Positions 51,226 through 59,594 of a stretch of 64,000 bases of DNA are shown here, piece by piece. This stretch comes from Micromonospora_H sonneratiae (lineage in GTDB: Bacteria; Actinomycetota; Actinomycetes; Mycobacteriales; Micromonosporaceae): NCBI RefSeq assembly GCF_042679305.1, contig NZ_JBHTMP010000010.1:62001-126000 (forward strand), written 5' to 3'. Below the pieces are notes generated by a model. It worked only from the letters and a program-made list of their open reading frames with translations, did not search any database and was not told where the DNA came from. Numbering within the stretch: position 1 is the stretch's first letter; every line of letters begins with the position of its first letter. The translations under genes were made by a program, and so were the position numbers.

Positions 51226-51852
51226 GTGACTGGCAAGCATTTCCGAACTCGGACAGGCAGGCTGCGCGTCGGCCTCGTCTCCGGTGCGGCGGTGGCCGTC
51301 GTACTCGCGGTGGGTGGCACGGTGGGGGCGGTGCAGCTCGCGGCCCGGCCCACAGCGGGAACGCCCGCCGGGAACGGGACGTCCCTGTCGACGGCCGGCA
51401 CTCCCGTCGAGGCGTCACCCAGCCCGTCGGCGGTCTCCGCCGAACCGACCGGCTCGCCCACGGCCAGCCCGACGGCGACGAAGTCGACGCAACGCGCCTC
51501 CCGGAGCAACACCCGGACCGCCGCCCCGAGCCCGACCAGTGCCAAGAAGACGGCGGCCAGCCAGGTGGTCGGTAGCGGTAGCTGTGGCGCTTCGTTCTAC
51601 GCCGAGGGACAGCTCACGGCCAACGGCGAGACCTTCGACCCGGAGGCGCTCACCGCCGCCCACAAGACCCTGGCCTTCGACACCAGGGTACGGGTGACCA
51701 ACCCCGCCAACGGCAAGTCCGTCGTCGTACGGATCAACGACCGGGGGCCGTACATCGACGGTCGGTGCATCGACCTGTCCCGGGCGGCCTTCCGGGCCAT
51801 CGCCTCGCTCGACCTTGGCGAGATCAACGTGCGGTACGAGATTCTCGGCTAA
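51226..51852 (+). CDS. RlpA-like double-psi beta-barrel secreted protein
   Basis: 208 residues from GTG 51226, preceded by GAAGGGACGG. A signal segment (LRVGLVSGAAVAVVLAVGGTV) is followed by a Ser/Thr/Pro/Ala-rich linker (60-120) and the RlpA barrel: CGASFYAEGQLTANGETFDP, LTAAHKTLAFDTRVRVTN, VVVRINDRGPYIDGRCIDLS. The conserved Asp of NDRGPY is present. In RlpA this domain cleaves denuded glycan strands; whether the actinobacterial form is catalytic is not established. No SPOR domain. Confidence 0.88.
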   Translation: MTGKHFRTRTGRLRVGLVSGAAVAVVLAVGGTVGAVQLAARPTAGTPAGNGTSLSTAGTPVEASPSPSAVSAEPTGSPTASPTATKSTQRASRSNTRTAAPSPTSAKKTAASQVVGSGSCGASFYAEGQLTANGETFDPEALTAAHKTLAFDTRVRVTNPANGKSVVVRINDRGPYIDGRCIDLSRAAFRAIASLDLGEINVRYEILG

Positions 51853-51969
51853 CTGTTGGACCGGTCGACCGGTGACCGGCTGGCGGGTATCCGATGTCCA
51901 ATGCGCCGGGTGGCCAGAACCGTATCGGACGAGGGGCCAACTTCGTTCAATCGCCGTGCTCGATCATGC

Positions 51970-53097
51970 ATGCTGTTCGGCGTACCCATGCAACTTTTGT
52001 CGCCGGGCCGACGCCCGCTGAGCCCTGGATCCCGCGCCGGCCTCGGCGCGGCCATTGTGGTGCTTGCACTCGTCTCCGCGGTCGAGATCGCGGACGGTCC
52101 GAGCGCCAACTATGTCGGCCTGGTGGCGGCGGCCCCCCTCCTCGCCGCCGCGTTCGCGTCCTGGCGCATCGTCGCGTCGGTGGGGGTGCTGGCGACCGGG
52201 CTCGGCGCCGCGTTCGTGTTGAAGGGCGGCCTGCTCACGTTGGCGATGGTGGTCAACGTGGTGGGTATCGCCCTGGCCGCGGGCATCGCCGCCGCCGTGG
52301 CGGTGATCCGTCAGCGGCAGGCTGAGCGGATCGCCGAACTGTCCAAGCTCGCCTCGGTGGCCCAGCAGGCGATCCTTCGGCCGCTCGGACCGCAGGTCGG
52401 AACGCTGGCGGTGGCCGGGCACTACATCTCGTCCACGGCCGCCGCCGACATCGGCGGTGACCTCTACGAGGCGATCGACACCCCGTACGGCGTACGGATG
52501 ATCATCGGCGACGTACGGGGCAAGGGGTTGGACGCCGTACGGCTGGCCAGCATCGTGCTCGGCTCCTACCGTCACGTCGCGTACGAGCGGGCCGACCTGC
52601 GGGCGATCGTCGCGGACCTGGACCGGGCGGTCGCCCGTAGCGTCGGTGACGAGGACTTCGTGACCGCCGCTCTGGTGGAGGAGCGTGGCGGCACGCTGAC
52701 GATCGTCAACTGTGGCCATCCGGCGCCGCTGCTGCTGCGGCGGGGCAAGGTGATCCCGCTGGAACCGCCCGCACCGGCACCGCCACTCGGGTTCATGCCG
52801 GTCGTCGCGCCACGGGTCGAGCGCCTGGAACCGGGTGACCGATTGCTGCTGTTTACCGACGGTCTTGGCGAGGCTCGCCGGGATGGCGAGTTCTTTCCCA
52901 CTGCTGATCGGGCCTGGCAGTTGCTGGGGCACGGTACGGTCGCCGACGGGCTCGCATCGCTGGAGACCGCACTGGTCGAGTGGGTGCACGGGCAGCTCGA
53001 CGACGACATCGCCCTGGTGTTGATGGAGTACTCCGGTCCGCAGCCGGTGACGACGGCGGCGGTGCCCAGCTGGGAGGTCGGCACCCCGGGCACCTGA
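51970..53097 (+). CDS. Membrane SpoIIE-type PP2C phosphatase
   Basis: About 375 residues. Three to four N-terminal helices (GLGAAIVVLALVSAVEI, LVAAAPLLAAAFASWRIVAS, LTLAMVVNVVGIALAAGIAA), then a coiled linker (AERIAELSKLASVAQQAILR) and a SpoIIE/RsbU phosphatase domain with metal ligands in ADIGGDLYEA, MIIGDVRGKGLDAVRLAS and LLLFTDGLGEAR, ending DDDIALVLMEY. The likely role is dephosphorylation of an anti-sigma-factor antagonist. The start is uncertain: ATG 51970 and 51988 fit; the frame is open from a TTG at 51856 without support. Directly follows the RlpA-like gene on the same strand. Confidence 0.86.
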   Translation: MLFGVPMQLLSPGRRPLSPGSRAGLGAAIVVLALVSAVEIADGPSANYVGLVAAAPLLAAAFASWRIVASVGVLATGLGAAFVLKGGLLTLAMVVNVVGIALAAGIAAAVAVIRQRQAERIAELSKLASVAQQAILRPLGPQVGTLAVAGHYISSTAAADIGGDLYEAIDTPYGVRMIIGDVRGKGLDAVRLASIVLGSYRHVAYERADLRAIVADLDRAVARSVGDEDFVTAALVEERGGTLTIVNCGHPAPLLLRRGKVIPLEPPAPAPPLGFMPVVAPRVERLEPGDRLLLFTDGLGEARRDGEFFPTADRAWQLLGHGTVADGLASLETALVEWVHGQLDDDIALVLMEYSGPQPVTTAAVPSWEVGTPGT

Positions 53098-53216
53098 TCC
53101 GGGTGCCGCACCGGTGGGTCCACCGACCCCGCACGTCGTCGGCGTGTCCTCGATATGTCACTGGTTAGTTTGGCTACGGACTTGTTGCTACCTACCCACG
53201 AGTAATATAGTTCGGA

Positions 53217-53232
53217 GTTACTGATCGGTAAC
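53217..53232. promoter_or_regulatory. 16-bp palindromic operator upstream of fadE5-like gene
   Basis: GTTACTGATCGGTAAC, the same 16 bases as at 11458, 26 bp before ATG 53258. Its position would cover the promoter or transcription start, so a repressor is expected. Confidence 0.7.
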
Positions 53233-53257
53233 TGGTGTGGAAGCGGGGCCAGCGAGC

Positions 53258-55111
53258 ATGACCCACTACAAGAGCAATCTTCGGGATCTTGAGTTCAACC
53301 TCTTCGAGGTCTTCGGCGCAGACCGCACGTTCGGGCAGGAGCCGTACACCGAGCTGGACGTCGAGACCGCCCGGAGCATCCTCGCCGAGGTGGACCGGCT
53401 TGCCCGCGAGGATCTCGCGGCAAGCTACGTCGAGGGCGACCGTAACCCGCCGAAGTTCGACCCGGCGACCCACTCCGCGCCGCTACCCGAAGCGTTCAAG
53501 AAGTCCTACAACGCCTTCATGGACTCGGAGTTCTGGCGGCTCGACCTGCCGACCGAGCTGGGCGGCACCAGCGCCCCGCGGGCCCTGTGGTGGTCGCTGG
53601 CCGAGTTGGTGCTCGGATCGAACGCCCCGATCTGGATGTACGCTTCCGGCCCGTCCTTCGCGCACACGCTGAACCTGGAGGGCACCGAGCGGCAGAAGCG
53701 CTGGGCCAAGCTCTTCGTGGAGAAGCAGTGGGGCTCCTCGATGGTGCTGACCGAGCCGGACGCCGGTTCCGACGTCGGTGCCGGTCGCACCCGGGCCATT
53801 CCCCAGCCGGACGGCTCGTGGCACATCGAGGGCGTGAAGCGCTTCATCACCTCCGGTGAGCACGACCTCACCGACAACATCGTCCACTACGTCCTCGCCC
53901 GCCCCGTCGGTGTCGAGGGCGTCGGGGGTCCGGGCACCAAGGGCCTGTCGCTCTTCATCGTCCCGAAGTTCCACTTCGACGAGGAGACCGGCGAACTGCT
54001 CGACCGCAACGGCGTCTACGCCACCAACGTCGAGCACAAGATGGGCCTGAAGGTCTCCAACACCTGCGAGCTGACCTTCGGCGAGCACGGCGTACCGGCC
54101 AAGGGCTGGCTGATGGGTGACGTGCACGAGGGCATCCGTCAGATGTTCCTGATCATCGAGTACGCCCGGATGCTGGTCGGCACCAAGGCCATCGCCACGC
54201 TCTCCACCGGTTACCTGAACGCCCTGGAGTACGCGAAGAACCGGGTGCAGGGCGCCGACATGCTCCAGACCGACAAGTCGGCCCCCCGGGTGACCATCAC
54301 CCACCACCCGGACGTACGCCGGTCGCTGATGCTGCAGAAGTCGTACGCCGAGGGGCTGCGTGCCCTGGTCTGCTACACCGCGACCTGGCAGGACCGGGTC
54401 AACCTGGCGGTGGCGGCCGGCGACGAGAAGGCGGCGAAGATCGCCAAGAAGGTCAACGACCTGCTGCTGCCGCTGGTCAAGGGCGTCGGTTCGGAGCGGG
54501 CCTACGAGTTGCTCGGCCACGAGGCGTTGCAGACGTACGGCGGGTCCGGATTCCTCCAGGACTACCCGCTCGAGCAGTACGTCCGGGACGCCAAGATCGA
54601 CACCTTGTACGAGGGTACGACCGCGATCCAGAGCCTCGACCTGTTCTTCCGCAAGATCGTCAAGGACGGCGGCAAGGCCCTGATGACGGTCGCCGGTGAG
54701 ATCCAGGCATTCGTCGAGTCCGAGGCCGGAAACGGGCAGCTCAAGGAGGAGCGGCTGGCGCTGGGCAAGGCGCTCGTCGAGGTGCAGACCATCCTGGGCG
54801 TCATGACCGGCTGGCTCGGTGAGGTGCAGGCCGGCGAGCCGCGTGCGCTCTACAAGGTCGGGCTGACCAGCCGTCGGCTGCTGCTGGCCGTTGGTGACCT
54901 GGTCGTCGGCTGGCTGCTCCAGCGGCAGGCAGAGATCGCTCTGGCCGCGCTGGCCGGCGAGGTTTCCGATGCCGACCGGTCGTTCTACACCGGCAAGGTC
55001 GCAGCTGCCCGGTTCTTCGCCCACGAGATTCTGCCCCGGATCGGCGCTGACCGACGCATCATCCAGTCGACCACCCTGGACCTGATGGACCTGTCCGAGG
55101 ACGTCTTCTGA
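53258..55111 (+). CDS. fadE5: Acyl-CoA dehydrogenase, FadE5-like
   Basis: 617-residue flavoprotein of beta-oxidation that passes electrons to electron-transfer flavoprotein. N-terminal extension MTHYKSNLRDLEFNLFEVFG, typical of the long FadE5/AcdA class; FAD and substrate motifs SSMVLTEPDAGSDVGAGRT, IEGVKRFITSGEHD and KMGLKVSNTCELTFG; C-terminal flavin motif AKIDTLYEGTTAIQSLDL. Its length (about 610-620) matches M. tuberculosis FadE5, which works with EtfD. GTG 53237 is an alternative start. Shares an identical operator with the EtfD-like gene at 11551. Confidence 0.92.
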   Translation: MTHYKSNLRDLEFNLFEVFGADRTFGQEPYTELDVETARSILAEVDRLAREDLAASYVEGDRNPPKFDPATHSAPLPEAFKKSYNAFMDSEFWRLDLPTELGGTSAPRALWWSLAELVLGSNAPIWMYASGPSFAHTLNLEGTERQKRWAKLFVEKQWGSSMVLTEPDAGSDVGAGRTRAIPQPDGSWHIEGVKRFITSGEHDLTDNIVHYVLARPVGVEGVGGPGTKGLSLFIVPKFHFDEETGELLDRNGVYATNVEHKMGLKVSNTCELTFGEHGVPAKGWLMGDVHEGIRQMFLIIEYARMLVGTKAIATLSTGYLNALEYAKNRVQGADMLQTDKSAPRVTITHHPDVRRSLMLQKSYAEGLRALVCYTATWQDRVNLAVAAGDEKAAKIAKKVNDLLLPLVKGVGSERAYELLGHEALQTYGGSGFLQDYPLEQYVRDAKIDTLYEGTTAIQSLDLFFRKIVKDGGKALMTVAGEIQAFVESEAGNGQLKEERLALGKALVEVQTILGVMTGWLGEVQAGEPRALYKVGLTSRRLLLAVGDLVVGWLLQRQAEIALAALAGEVSDADRSFYTGKVAAARFFAHEILPRIGADRRIIQSTTLDLMDLSEDVF

Positions 55112-55134
55112 CCTCCCACCCGATCCTCGTGATC

Positions 55135-55209
55135 AAGATCCTCGTGATCGGGGACTGACCCGCGTGTCGACGGCGTGGTGCGGGGTATACCCCTGGTCAC
55201 GAGGATCTT
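55135..55209 (+). terminator. Hairpin after acyl-CoA dehydrogenase gene
   Basis: AAGATCCTCGTGA (55135-55147) pairs with TCACGAGGATCTT (55197-55209) around a 49-base loop; a partial tandem copy GATCCTCGTGATC lies just before. The remainder of the 275-bp gap to 55387 holds no supported gene. Confidence 0.65.
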
Positions 55210-55386
55210 CGTAGACGCTGGCGGTCGGCGAGCGATGCTGCTTGCCGACCGCCGAGCTATTCTTTGAAGAGGAGTGGTTCGCCCGATTTGAGAAGGAAGC
55301 CTTGCTTCGGTTGTCAGGAATCTGGTGACAGGAGTCCTTGGTAATCGGAAGCCCAGAAGCCATCGCACAGGGGGAGTGCAGCGGAC

Positions 55387-55656
55387 ATGGGCATCGGCAG
55401 CGGAATTTTCCTTATCACAATAGGTGCGATTCTGACATTTGCCATCAGAGCGAACGTCTGGTGGATCGATCTACGTGCGGTTGGCTGGGTCTTCATCCTG
55501 GCGGGATTGGCCGTACTACTGACGACCCTGTGGTTCTGGCAGGACCGTCGACGTCGCGCCCGTACCCTGATCGTCGAAGAGAACCGGCTGTCCCATCCGA
55601 CGGCGATGATGCCGCCACCGCCGGATCCGCCACCGCCGAACGCTCCACCAAGCTGA
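55387..55656 (+). CDS. DUF6458-like small membrane protein (copy 1)
   Basis: An 89-residue protein with two helices (GSGIFLITIGAILTFAI, LRAVGWVFILAGLAVLLTTLWFW) joined by VWWIDLRAVGW, then a basic stretch (QDRRRRAR) and a Pro-rich end. The start MGIGSGIFLITIGAI is characteristic of the DUF6458 family of actinobacteria. Function unknown; the size and topology resemble small envelope-stress proteins. A paralogue lies at 56411, on the other side of the sixA gene. Confidence 0.82.
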   Translation: MGIGSGIFLITIGAILTFAIRANVWWIDLRAVGWVFILAGLAVLLTTLWFWQDRRRRARTLIVEENRLSHPTAMMPPPPDPPPPNAPPS

Positions 55657-55699
55657 CAGTCGTCAGCTGAGGCGGTGAGCTGTGCGGTGGATCTGGCGA

Positions 55700-56296
55700 T
55701 CAGGCGAGGGTCGTGGGGTGGCGATCGATGACCGGCGCCCCACCCGAGGCCAGGTCAGACCAACCGCCGGGCACCCGGTGTACGACCATCTCGCTGGTGC
55801 CCAGCCCGTCCGAACCGGGGCGCGCCGGGTCGAGCAGGTACGACAGCTGCGAAATGCTCGGATTGTGCCCGATTAACAGCAGTGTTCCGGGCCCGGAGTC
55901 GACGGTACGGAGAAGTTCCAGCAGTTCTTCGGCTCGGCTCTGGTAGATGACGGGTTCATAGCGTACGTCCGGGGCGTCCGGTGTCGACGATGTCGAGCCG
56001 GACGCCCCGGTCTGCGTGTCGGGTGGTGTCACGCCGGCCAGGCCCAGCGCCACCCCGTGCCAGGTCTGCCGGGTGCGCCGAGCGGGAGAGCAGATTACGG
56101 CCGTTGGGGCGTACCCCTGTTTGGCCAGCCACTCGCCCGCGGCGAAGGCGTCAGCTTTCCCGCGGGCCGTGAGTTGGCGCTCGAAGTCCAGCAGGCCGGG
56201 GGCCTGCCCTGCCTGGGCGTGGCGCAACAGTACGACTGCGTGCTCAGCCGATGGAGGATGCTCGATCTTGTCGCCCGGTTCAAGCCGCTCGGTCAT
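55700..56296 (-). CDS. sixA: SixA-type histidine phosphatase
   Basis: A phosphohistidine phosphatase-like member of the branch-1 histidine phosphatase family. Catalytic RHA motif in VVLLRHAQAG near residue 24, with Arg in SPARRTRQT, Glu in RAEELLELL and the second catalytic His in LLIGHNPSISQL. About 198 residues from ATG 56296. Family members remove phosphate from histidine in phosphorelay proteins or act on small substrates. It lies antisense between two DUF6458-like genes and overlaps neither. Confidence 0.88.
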   Translation of the reverse strand: MTERLEPGDKIEHPPSAEHAVVLLRHAQAGQAPGLLDFERQLTARGKADAFAAGEWLAKQGYAPTAVICSPARRTRQTWHGVALGLAGVTPPDTQTGASGSTSSTPDAPDVRYEPVIYQSRAEELLELLRTVDSGPGTLLLIGHNPSISQLSYLLDPARPGSDGLGTSEMVVHRVPGGWSDLASGGAPVIDRHPTTLA

Positions 56297-56410
56297 TCGC
56301 TCAGCTTGCCTGATTGGCGGCGGAACCACCTGGGTAAGTCGATGGATGCCACAACCTCACATAGCTGGCGCGGCAGGTGGATGCCAGCTGACAGCCAAGG
56401 AGGCGACAAA

Positions 56411-56683
56411 GTGGGCATCGGTGGAAGCATCTTCCTAATCGCCCTGGGCGCGATCTTCGCATTCGCGGTGGAGTTCGAATTGGGGTGGCTCGATCTGAGT
56501 GTCGTCGGCTGGGTGCTGATGATCGCTGGCGTGGTCGGGCTGATCATGACCACCTGGTTCTGGAACCGTCGCCGTACGGTCGTCACCACTCCCGTGAACC
56601 AGCGGCCGACGGTTCCGACGCAGGATGCGCGGGTGGTCGAGGAGTACCGCGAGGTGCGGCACCCGGGTCAGCAGGCCCGTTGA
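56411..56683 (+). CDS. DUF6458-like small membrane protein (copy 2)
   Basis: 90 residues from GTG 56411 with a strong AAGGAGG site (56397-56403). MGIGGSIFLIALGAIFAFAV, LGWLDLSVVGWVLMIAGVVG and TTWFWNRRR follow copy 1 closely; the C-terminal tail is hydrophilic and different (VEEYREVRHPG). The frame is open much further upstream but only this part matches. Confidence 0.85.
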   Translation: MGIGGSIFLIALGAIFAFAVEFELGWLDLSVVGWVLMIAGVVGLIMTTWFWNRRRTVVTTPVNQRPTVPTQDARVVEEYREVRHPGQQAR

Positions 56684-56719
56684 CGTATGCACCCCGTCCC
56701 CGCCGGTTCTCGTACCTTT

Positions 56720-56797
56720 CAGGATCCGTGATCAGGGGCCCGGCGTCGCGACTCGCCGTCGACACGCCGGAGTTGGTCCCTGATCACGGGGATCCTG
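56720..56797. terminator. Hairpin between convergent genes
   Basis: CAGGATCC-GTGATCAGGG pairs with CCCTGATCAC-GGGGATCCTG, with a second stem CCGGCGT/ACGCCGG in the loop. It lies between the DUF6458 copy 2 stop (56683) and the stop of the hemolysin-III gene (56808). Confidence 0.75.
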
Positions 56798-56807
56798 GGG
56801 CGAGGGG

Positions 56808-57485
56808 TCAGGCGAAGAGGGCGAAGTAGATGGCGATGTGGTGGCAGATCGCCGCGACCAGGGTGCAGGCGTGGAAGAACTCGTGGTGACCGAAGACCGT
56901 GGGCCAGGGGTTCGGCCGGCGCAGGGCGTAGAAGACCGCTCCGACGCTGTAGACGGCACCGCCGATGATCAGCAGGACCAGTGCGGTTACGCCACCCTCG
57001 CGCAGGATGTCCGGCAGGACCGCGACCGCGACCCAGCCCAGTGCCAGGTAGAGGGGCGCGGAGACCCAGCGGGGCGCGTGCGGCCAGACGAGCTTCAGCG
57101 CCACGCCCGCCAGCGCTCCACCCCAGACGATCGAGAGCAGGATCGTCGCCTTGCGGTCCGAGAGCAGCAGTAGGCAGAACGGGGTGTACGTACCGGCGAT
57201 GAATATGAAGATCATCGAATGGTCGAGCCGGCGCATCACCTGATAGCCGCGCTCGGTCCAGACCCGCCGGTGGTAGAGGGCGCTGGTGCCGAAGAGTCCG
57301 CAGACGGTGAGGCTGTAGATGACGCAGCTGACCAGCGGGGCCCAGCCGGACTGGGCAGCCGCGAGCGAGCAGAGCACGATGCCGCAGACGGCGGCGACGA
57401 AGAAGGCGTAGGTGTGGAGCCATCCACGCATCCTCGGTTTGCCGATGTCGACCGGCTTCATCCGTAACGGGGCAGAGGTGGTCAC
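56808..57485 (-). CDS. Hemolysin III / PAQR-family membrane protein
   Basis: A 225-residue seven-helix protein: HTYAFFVAAVCGIVLCSLAA, FGTSALYHRRVW with the conserved Ser and His, RRLDHSMIFIFIAGTYTPFC and the final FGHHEFFHACTLVAAICHHI. The Ser-His-Asp-His set forms the predicted zinc site of the PAQR/HlyIII (alkaline-ceramidase-like) superfamily. Despite the name, hemolysis is not implied; a lipid hydrolase or membrane homeostasis role is more likely. Confidence 0.92.
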   Translation of the reverse strand: MTTSAPLRMKPVDIGKPRMRGWLHTYAFFVAAVCGIVLCSLAAAQSGWAPLVSCVIYSLTVCGLFGTSALYHRRVWTERGYQVMRRLDHSMIFIFIAGTYTPFCLLLLSDRKATILLSIVWGGALAGVALKLVWPHAPRWVSAPLYLALGWVAVAVLPDILREGGVTALVLLIIGGAVYSVGAVFYALRRPNPWPTVFGHHEFFHACTLVAAICHHIAIYFALFA

Positions 57486-57637
57486 GCGACCAGGTTACGG
57501 CACCGTAGGTTACTTCTGAGTAGTGGAGGGCGTGGAACGCATCACGCCCGCGAGAGACCCGACCGGCCGCGAGGTCCCACGGCAGGCAGGTGCTGTCCTA
57601 TTCGTACTCCGGTGACCTTTCCCACTACGATTGCCCC

Positions 57638-58093
57638 GTGGTCACCCCGTGGGATCCCGCCGCCACCAAGACGTTGCGCCTGCCATCCGGACGGCTGGTC
57701 AGAGGCCGTGGGCTGCGACATCCGCTACCACCCGGACCGACCCCCACCTTTGCCGTCTACCTGCTCGGCGAGGAACCGCCGGCCGTCGACTGGGAGACCC
57801 GCTGGTTGCGTTGGCCCGACTTCTGGCTGCCCAGTGACCGGGCACGCGCCCGCGAAGTCCTGCACGAGGTCTGGGAACGCGCTGCCACCGAACGGGTCGA
57901 GATCGCCTGTTCCGGTGGCCGGGGCAGGACCGGTACCGCCATGTCCTGCCTCGCCATCATCGACGGAGTGCCGCCGAAGCAGGCCGTTGCCTACGTACGG
58001 CAGCACTACGACCGGCACGCCGTCGAGACCCCCTGGCAGAAGCGATACGTCACCCGGTTCACAGCGGACGCTCCCCGCCCCGCCAGCAGCTGA
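57638..58093 (+). CDS. Protein-tyrosine-phosphatase-like protein
   Basis: About 151 residues with the CX5R P-loop CSGGRGRTG (Cys91, Arg97 from GTG 57638), an upstream Trp/Asp-rich strand (RWLRWPDFWLPSDRARARE) with the general-acid Asp, and C-terminal helices. Small cysteine phosphatase of actinobacteria; substrate unknown. GTG 57638 is seven bases after TACGAT, a possible -10, so the transcript may be leaderless. GTG 57590 is an alternative in-frame start. Confidence 0.82.
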   Translation: MVTPWDPAATKTLRLPSGRLVRGRGLRHPLPPGPTPTFAVYLLGEEPPAVDWETRWLRWPDFWLPSDRARAREVLHEVWERAATERVEIACSGGRGRTGTAMSCLAIIDGVPPKQAVAYVRQHYDRHAVETPWQKRYVTRFTADAPRPASS

Positions 58094-58134
58094 AACTGGC
58101 GGTCGGCCAGGTCGGTCGGGCAGGATCCTGGGCC

Positions 58135-58749
58135 ATGCGAGTACGGCCGTTCGGCAAGCACAGCCTGCTCCTGGAGTGCGCCGACGCGTCCCAGGTGGAG
58201 GCGTGGCGGGCGGAACTCTGGCGGCGGCGGGCAGCCGGCGAACTGGCCGCGCTCGAGATCGTCCCCGCCGCACGTACCGTGCTGCTCGACGGGGTGCCCG
58301 ATCCCGCGGCGACAGCGGAGCTGATCGCAAGCTGGGTTCCCCAGCCGGTGACCAGTGGCGGCGACGGCGTGGAGGTGGAGATCCCCACCAGGTACGACGG
58401 TGAGGACCTGCCCGATGTCGCCGCGCTCTGGGGTGTCACCGTCAGCGAGGCGGTCGAACGGTTGTCGGCCGTCGAGTTCCGGGTCGCGTTCTGCGGGTTC
58501 GCGCCCGGCTTCGCCTACCTGACCGGCCTGCCTGACGCCTGGGCGGTACCCCGGCTGGCCAGCCCGAGACCGAAGGTGCCGGCCGGCTCGGTCGCCCTGG
58601 CCGGGGCGTACCTGGGGATCTATCCGACCGCCTCACCGGGCGGCTGGCGGCTGGTCGGACGTACCGAACTGCCCCTGTTCGACGTGCACGACGACCCGCC
58701 CGCCCGACTCGTCCCCGGTGCCCGCGTCCGACTGGTCCGCGAACCGTGA
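58135..58749 (+). CDS. pxpB: 5-oxoprolinase subunit B
   Basis: 204-residue member of the KipI/allophanate-hydrolase-subunit-1 family. PxpABC together cleave 5-oxoproline to glutamate with ATP. Motifs: ERLSAVEFRVAFCGFAPGFA, YLTGLPDAWAVPRL and PAGSVALAGAYLGIYPTASP, which carry the family's cyclophilin-like core. ATG 58135. Ends in a GTGA overlap with pxpC; the three genes pxpB-pxpC-pxpA form one operon. Confidence 0.93.
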   Translation: MRVRPFGKHSLLLECADASQVEAWRAELWRRRAAGELAALEIVPAARTVLLDGVPDPAATAELIASWVPQPVTSGGDGVEVEIPTRYDGEDLPDVAALWGVTVSEAVERLSAVEFRVAFCGFAPGFAYLTGLPDAWAVPRLASPRPKVPAGSVALAGAYLGIYPTASPGGWRLVGRTELPLFDVHDDPPARLVPGARVRLVREP

Positions 58750-59594
58750 TCGGGATCGTCCGTGCCGGTGCGCTGACCACCGTCCAGGACCTTGGCCGCC
58801 CCGGCTACGCCCACCTGGGCGTACCCCGATCGGGTGCCCTCGACCCGTCAGCGTTGCGGCTGGCCAACCGGCTGGTCGGCAACCCCGAACAGCACGCCGG
58901 CCTGGAGACCACACTCACCGGGTGCACCGTACGGCTGCGGTCCGCTGGAACGGTCGCCGTCACCGGGGCGGACGCGCCGGTACGCGTGGCGGGGCGGGCC
59001 GCCGATGTGGGCAAGCCGATCGCCGTACCGGCGGGTGGCCTGGTGGAGGTCGGACCGGCCCGGTGGGGCGTGCGGTCGTACCTGGCCGTTGCCGGGGGCG
59101 TCGCCGTCGAGCCGGTGCTCGGCAGCCGGGCCACCGACATGCTGTCCGGCCTCGGTCCCCGACCACTACGCGACGGCGACGAACTGCCGACCGGACCGGT
59201 CACCGCCCTGCCCGCCCCGGTCGACTTCACCCTGTCGGCGGCGCCACCGACCGTCCTGCACCTGCCGGTACGCCTCGGACCCCGGGACGACTGGTTCACC
59301 GACGAGGCCGTCGAACGGCTGCTCGGTACGACGTACACGGTGACCCCGGTGAGCAACCGGGTGGGCGCGCGGCTGGCCGGCGCGACCCTGCCCCGCGCGG
59401 AGGCCGGCGAACTGCCCAGCGAGGGAATCGTGCTCGGGGCGGTACAGGTGCCGGCCAACGGCCAACCATTGATCTTCCTCGCCGACCATCCCACCACCGG
59501 TGGATACCCGGTGATCGCCGTGGTCACCGACGTGGCGCCGCTGGCCCAGGCCCGCCCGGGGACTACCGTGCGATTCCATGGACCTCAACGCTGA
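58746..59594 (+). CDS. pxpC: 5-oxoprolinase subunit C
   Basis: 282-residue KipA/allophanate-hydrolase-subunit-2 family protein: GALTTVQDLGRPGYAHLGVP and RSGALDPSALRLANRLVGN at the start, WGVRSYLAVAGGVAVEPVLG in the middle, SNRVGARLAGATLPR and SEGIVLGAVQVPANGQPLIF near the end. GTG 58746 overlaps the pxpB stop by 4 bp, and the 3' end overlaps the pxpA start by 17 bp. It forms the catalytic complex with PxpA and PxpB. Confidence 0.93.
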   Translation: MIGIVRAGALTTVQDLGRPGYAHLGVPRSGALDPSALRLANRLVGNPEQHAGLETTLTGCTVRLRSAGTVAVTGADAPVRVAGRAADVGKPIAVPAGGLVEVGPARWGVRSYLAVAGGVAVEPVLGSRATDMLSGLGPRPLRDGDELPTGPVTALPAPVDFTLSAAPPTVLHLPVRLGPRDDWFTDEAVERLLGTTYTVTPVSNRVGARLAGATLPRAEAGELPSEGIVLGAVQVPANGQPLIFLADHPTTGGYPVIAVVTDVAPLAQARPGTTVRFHGPQR

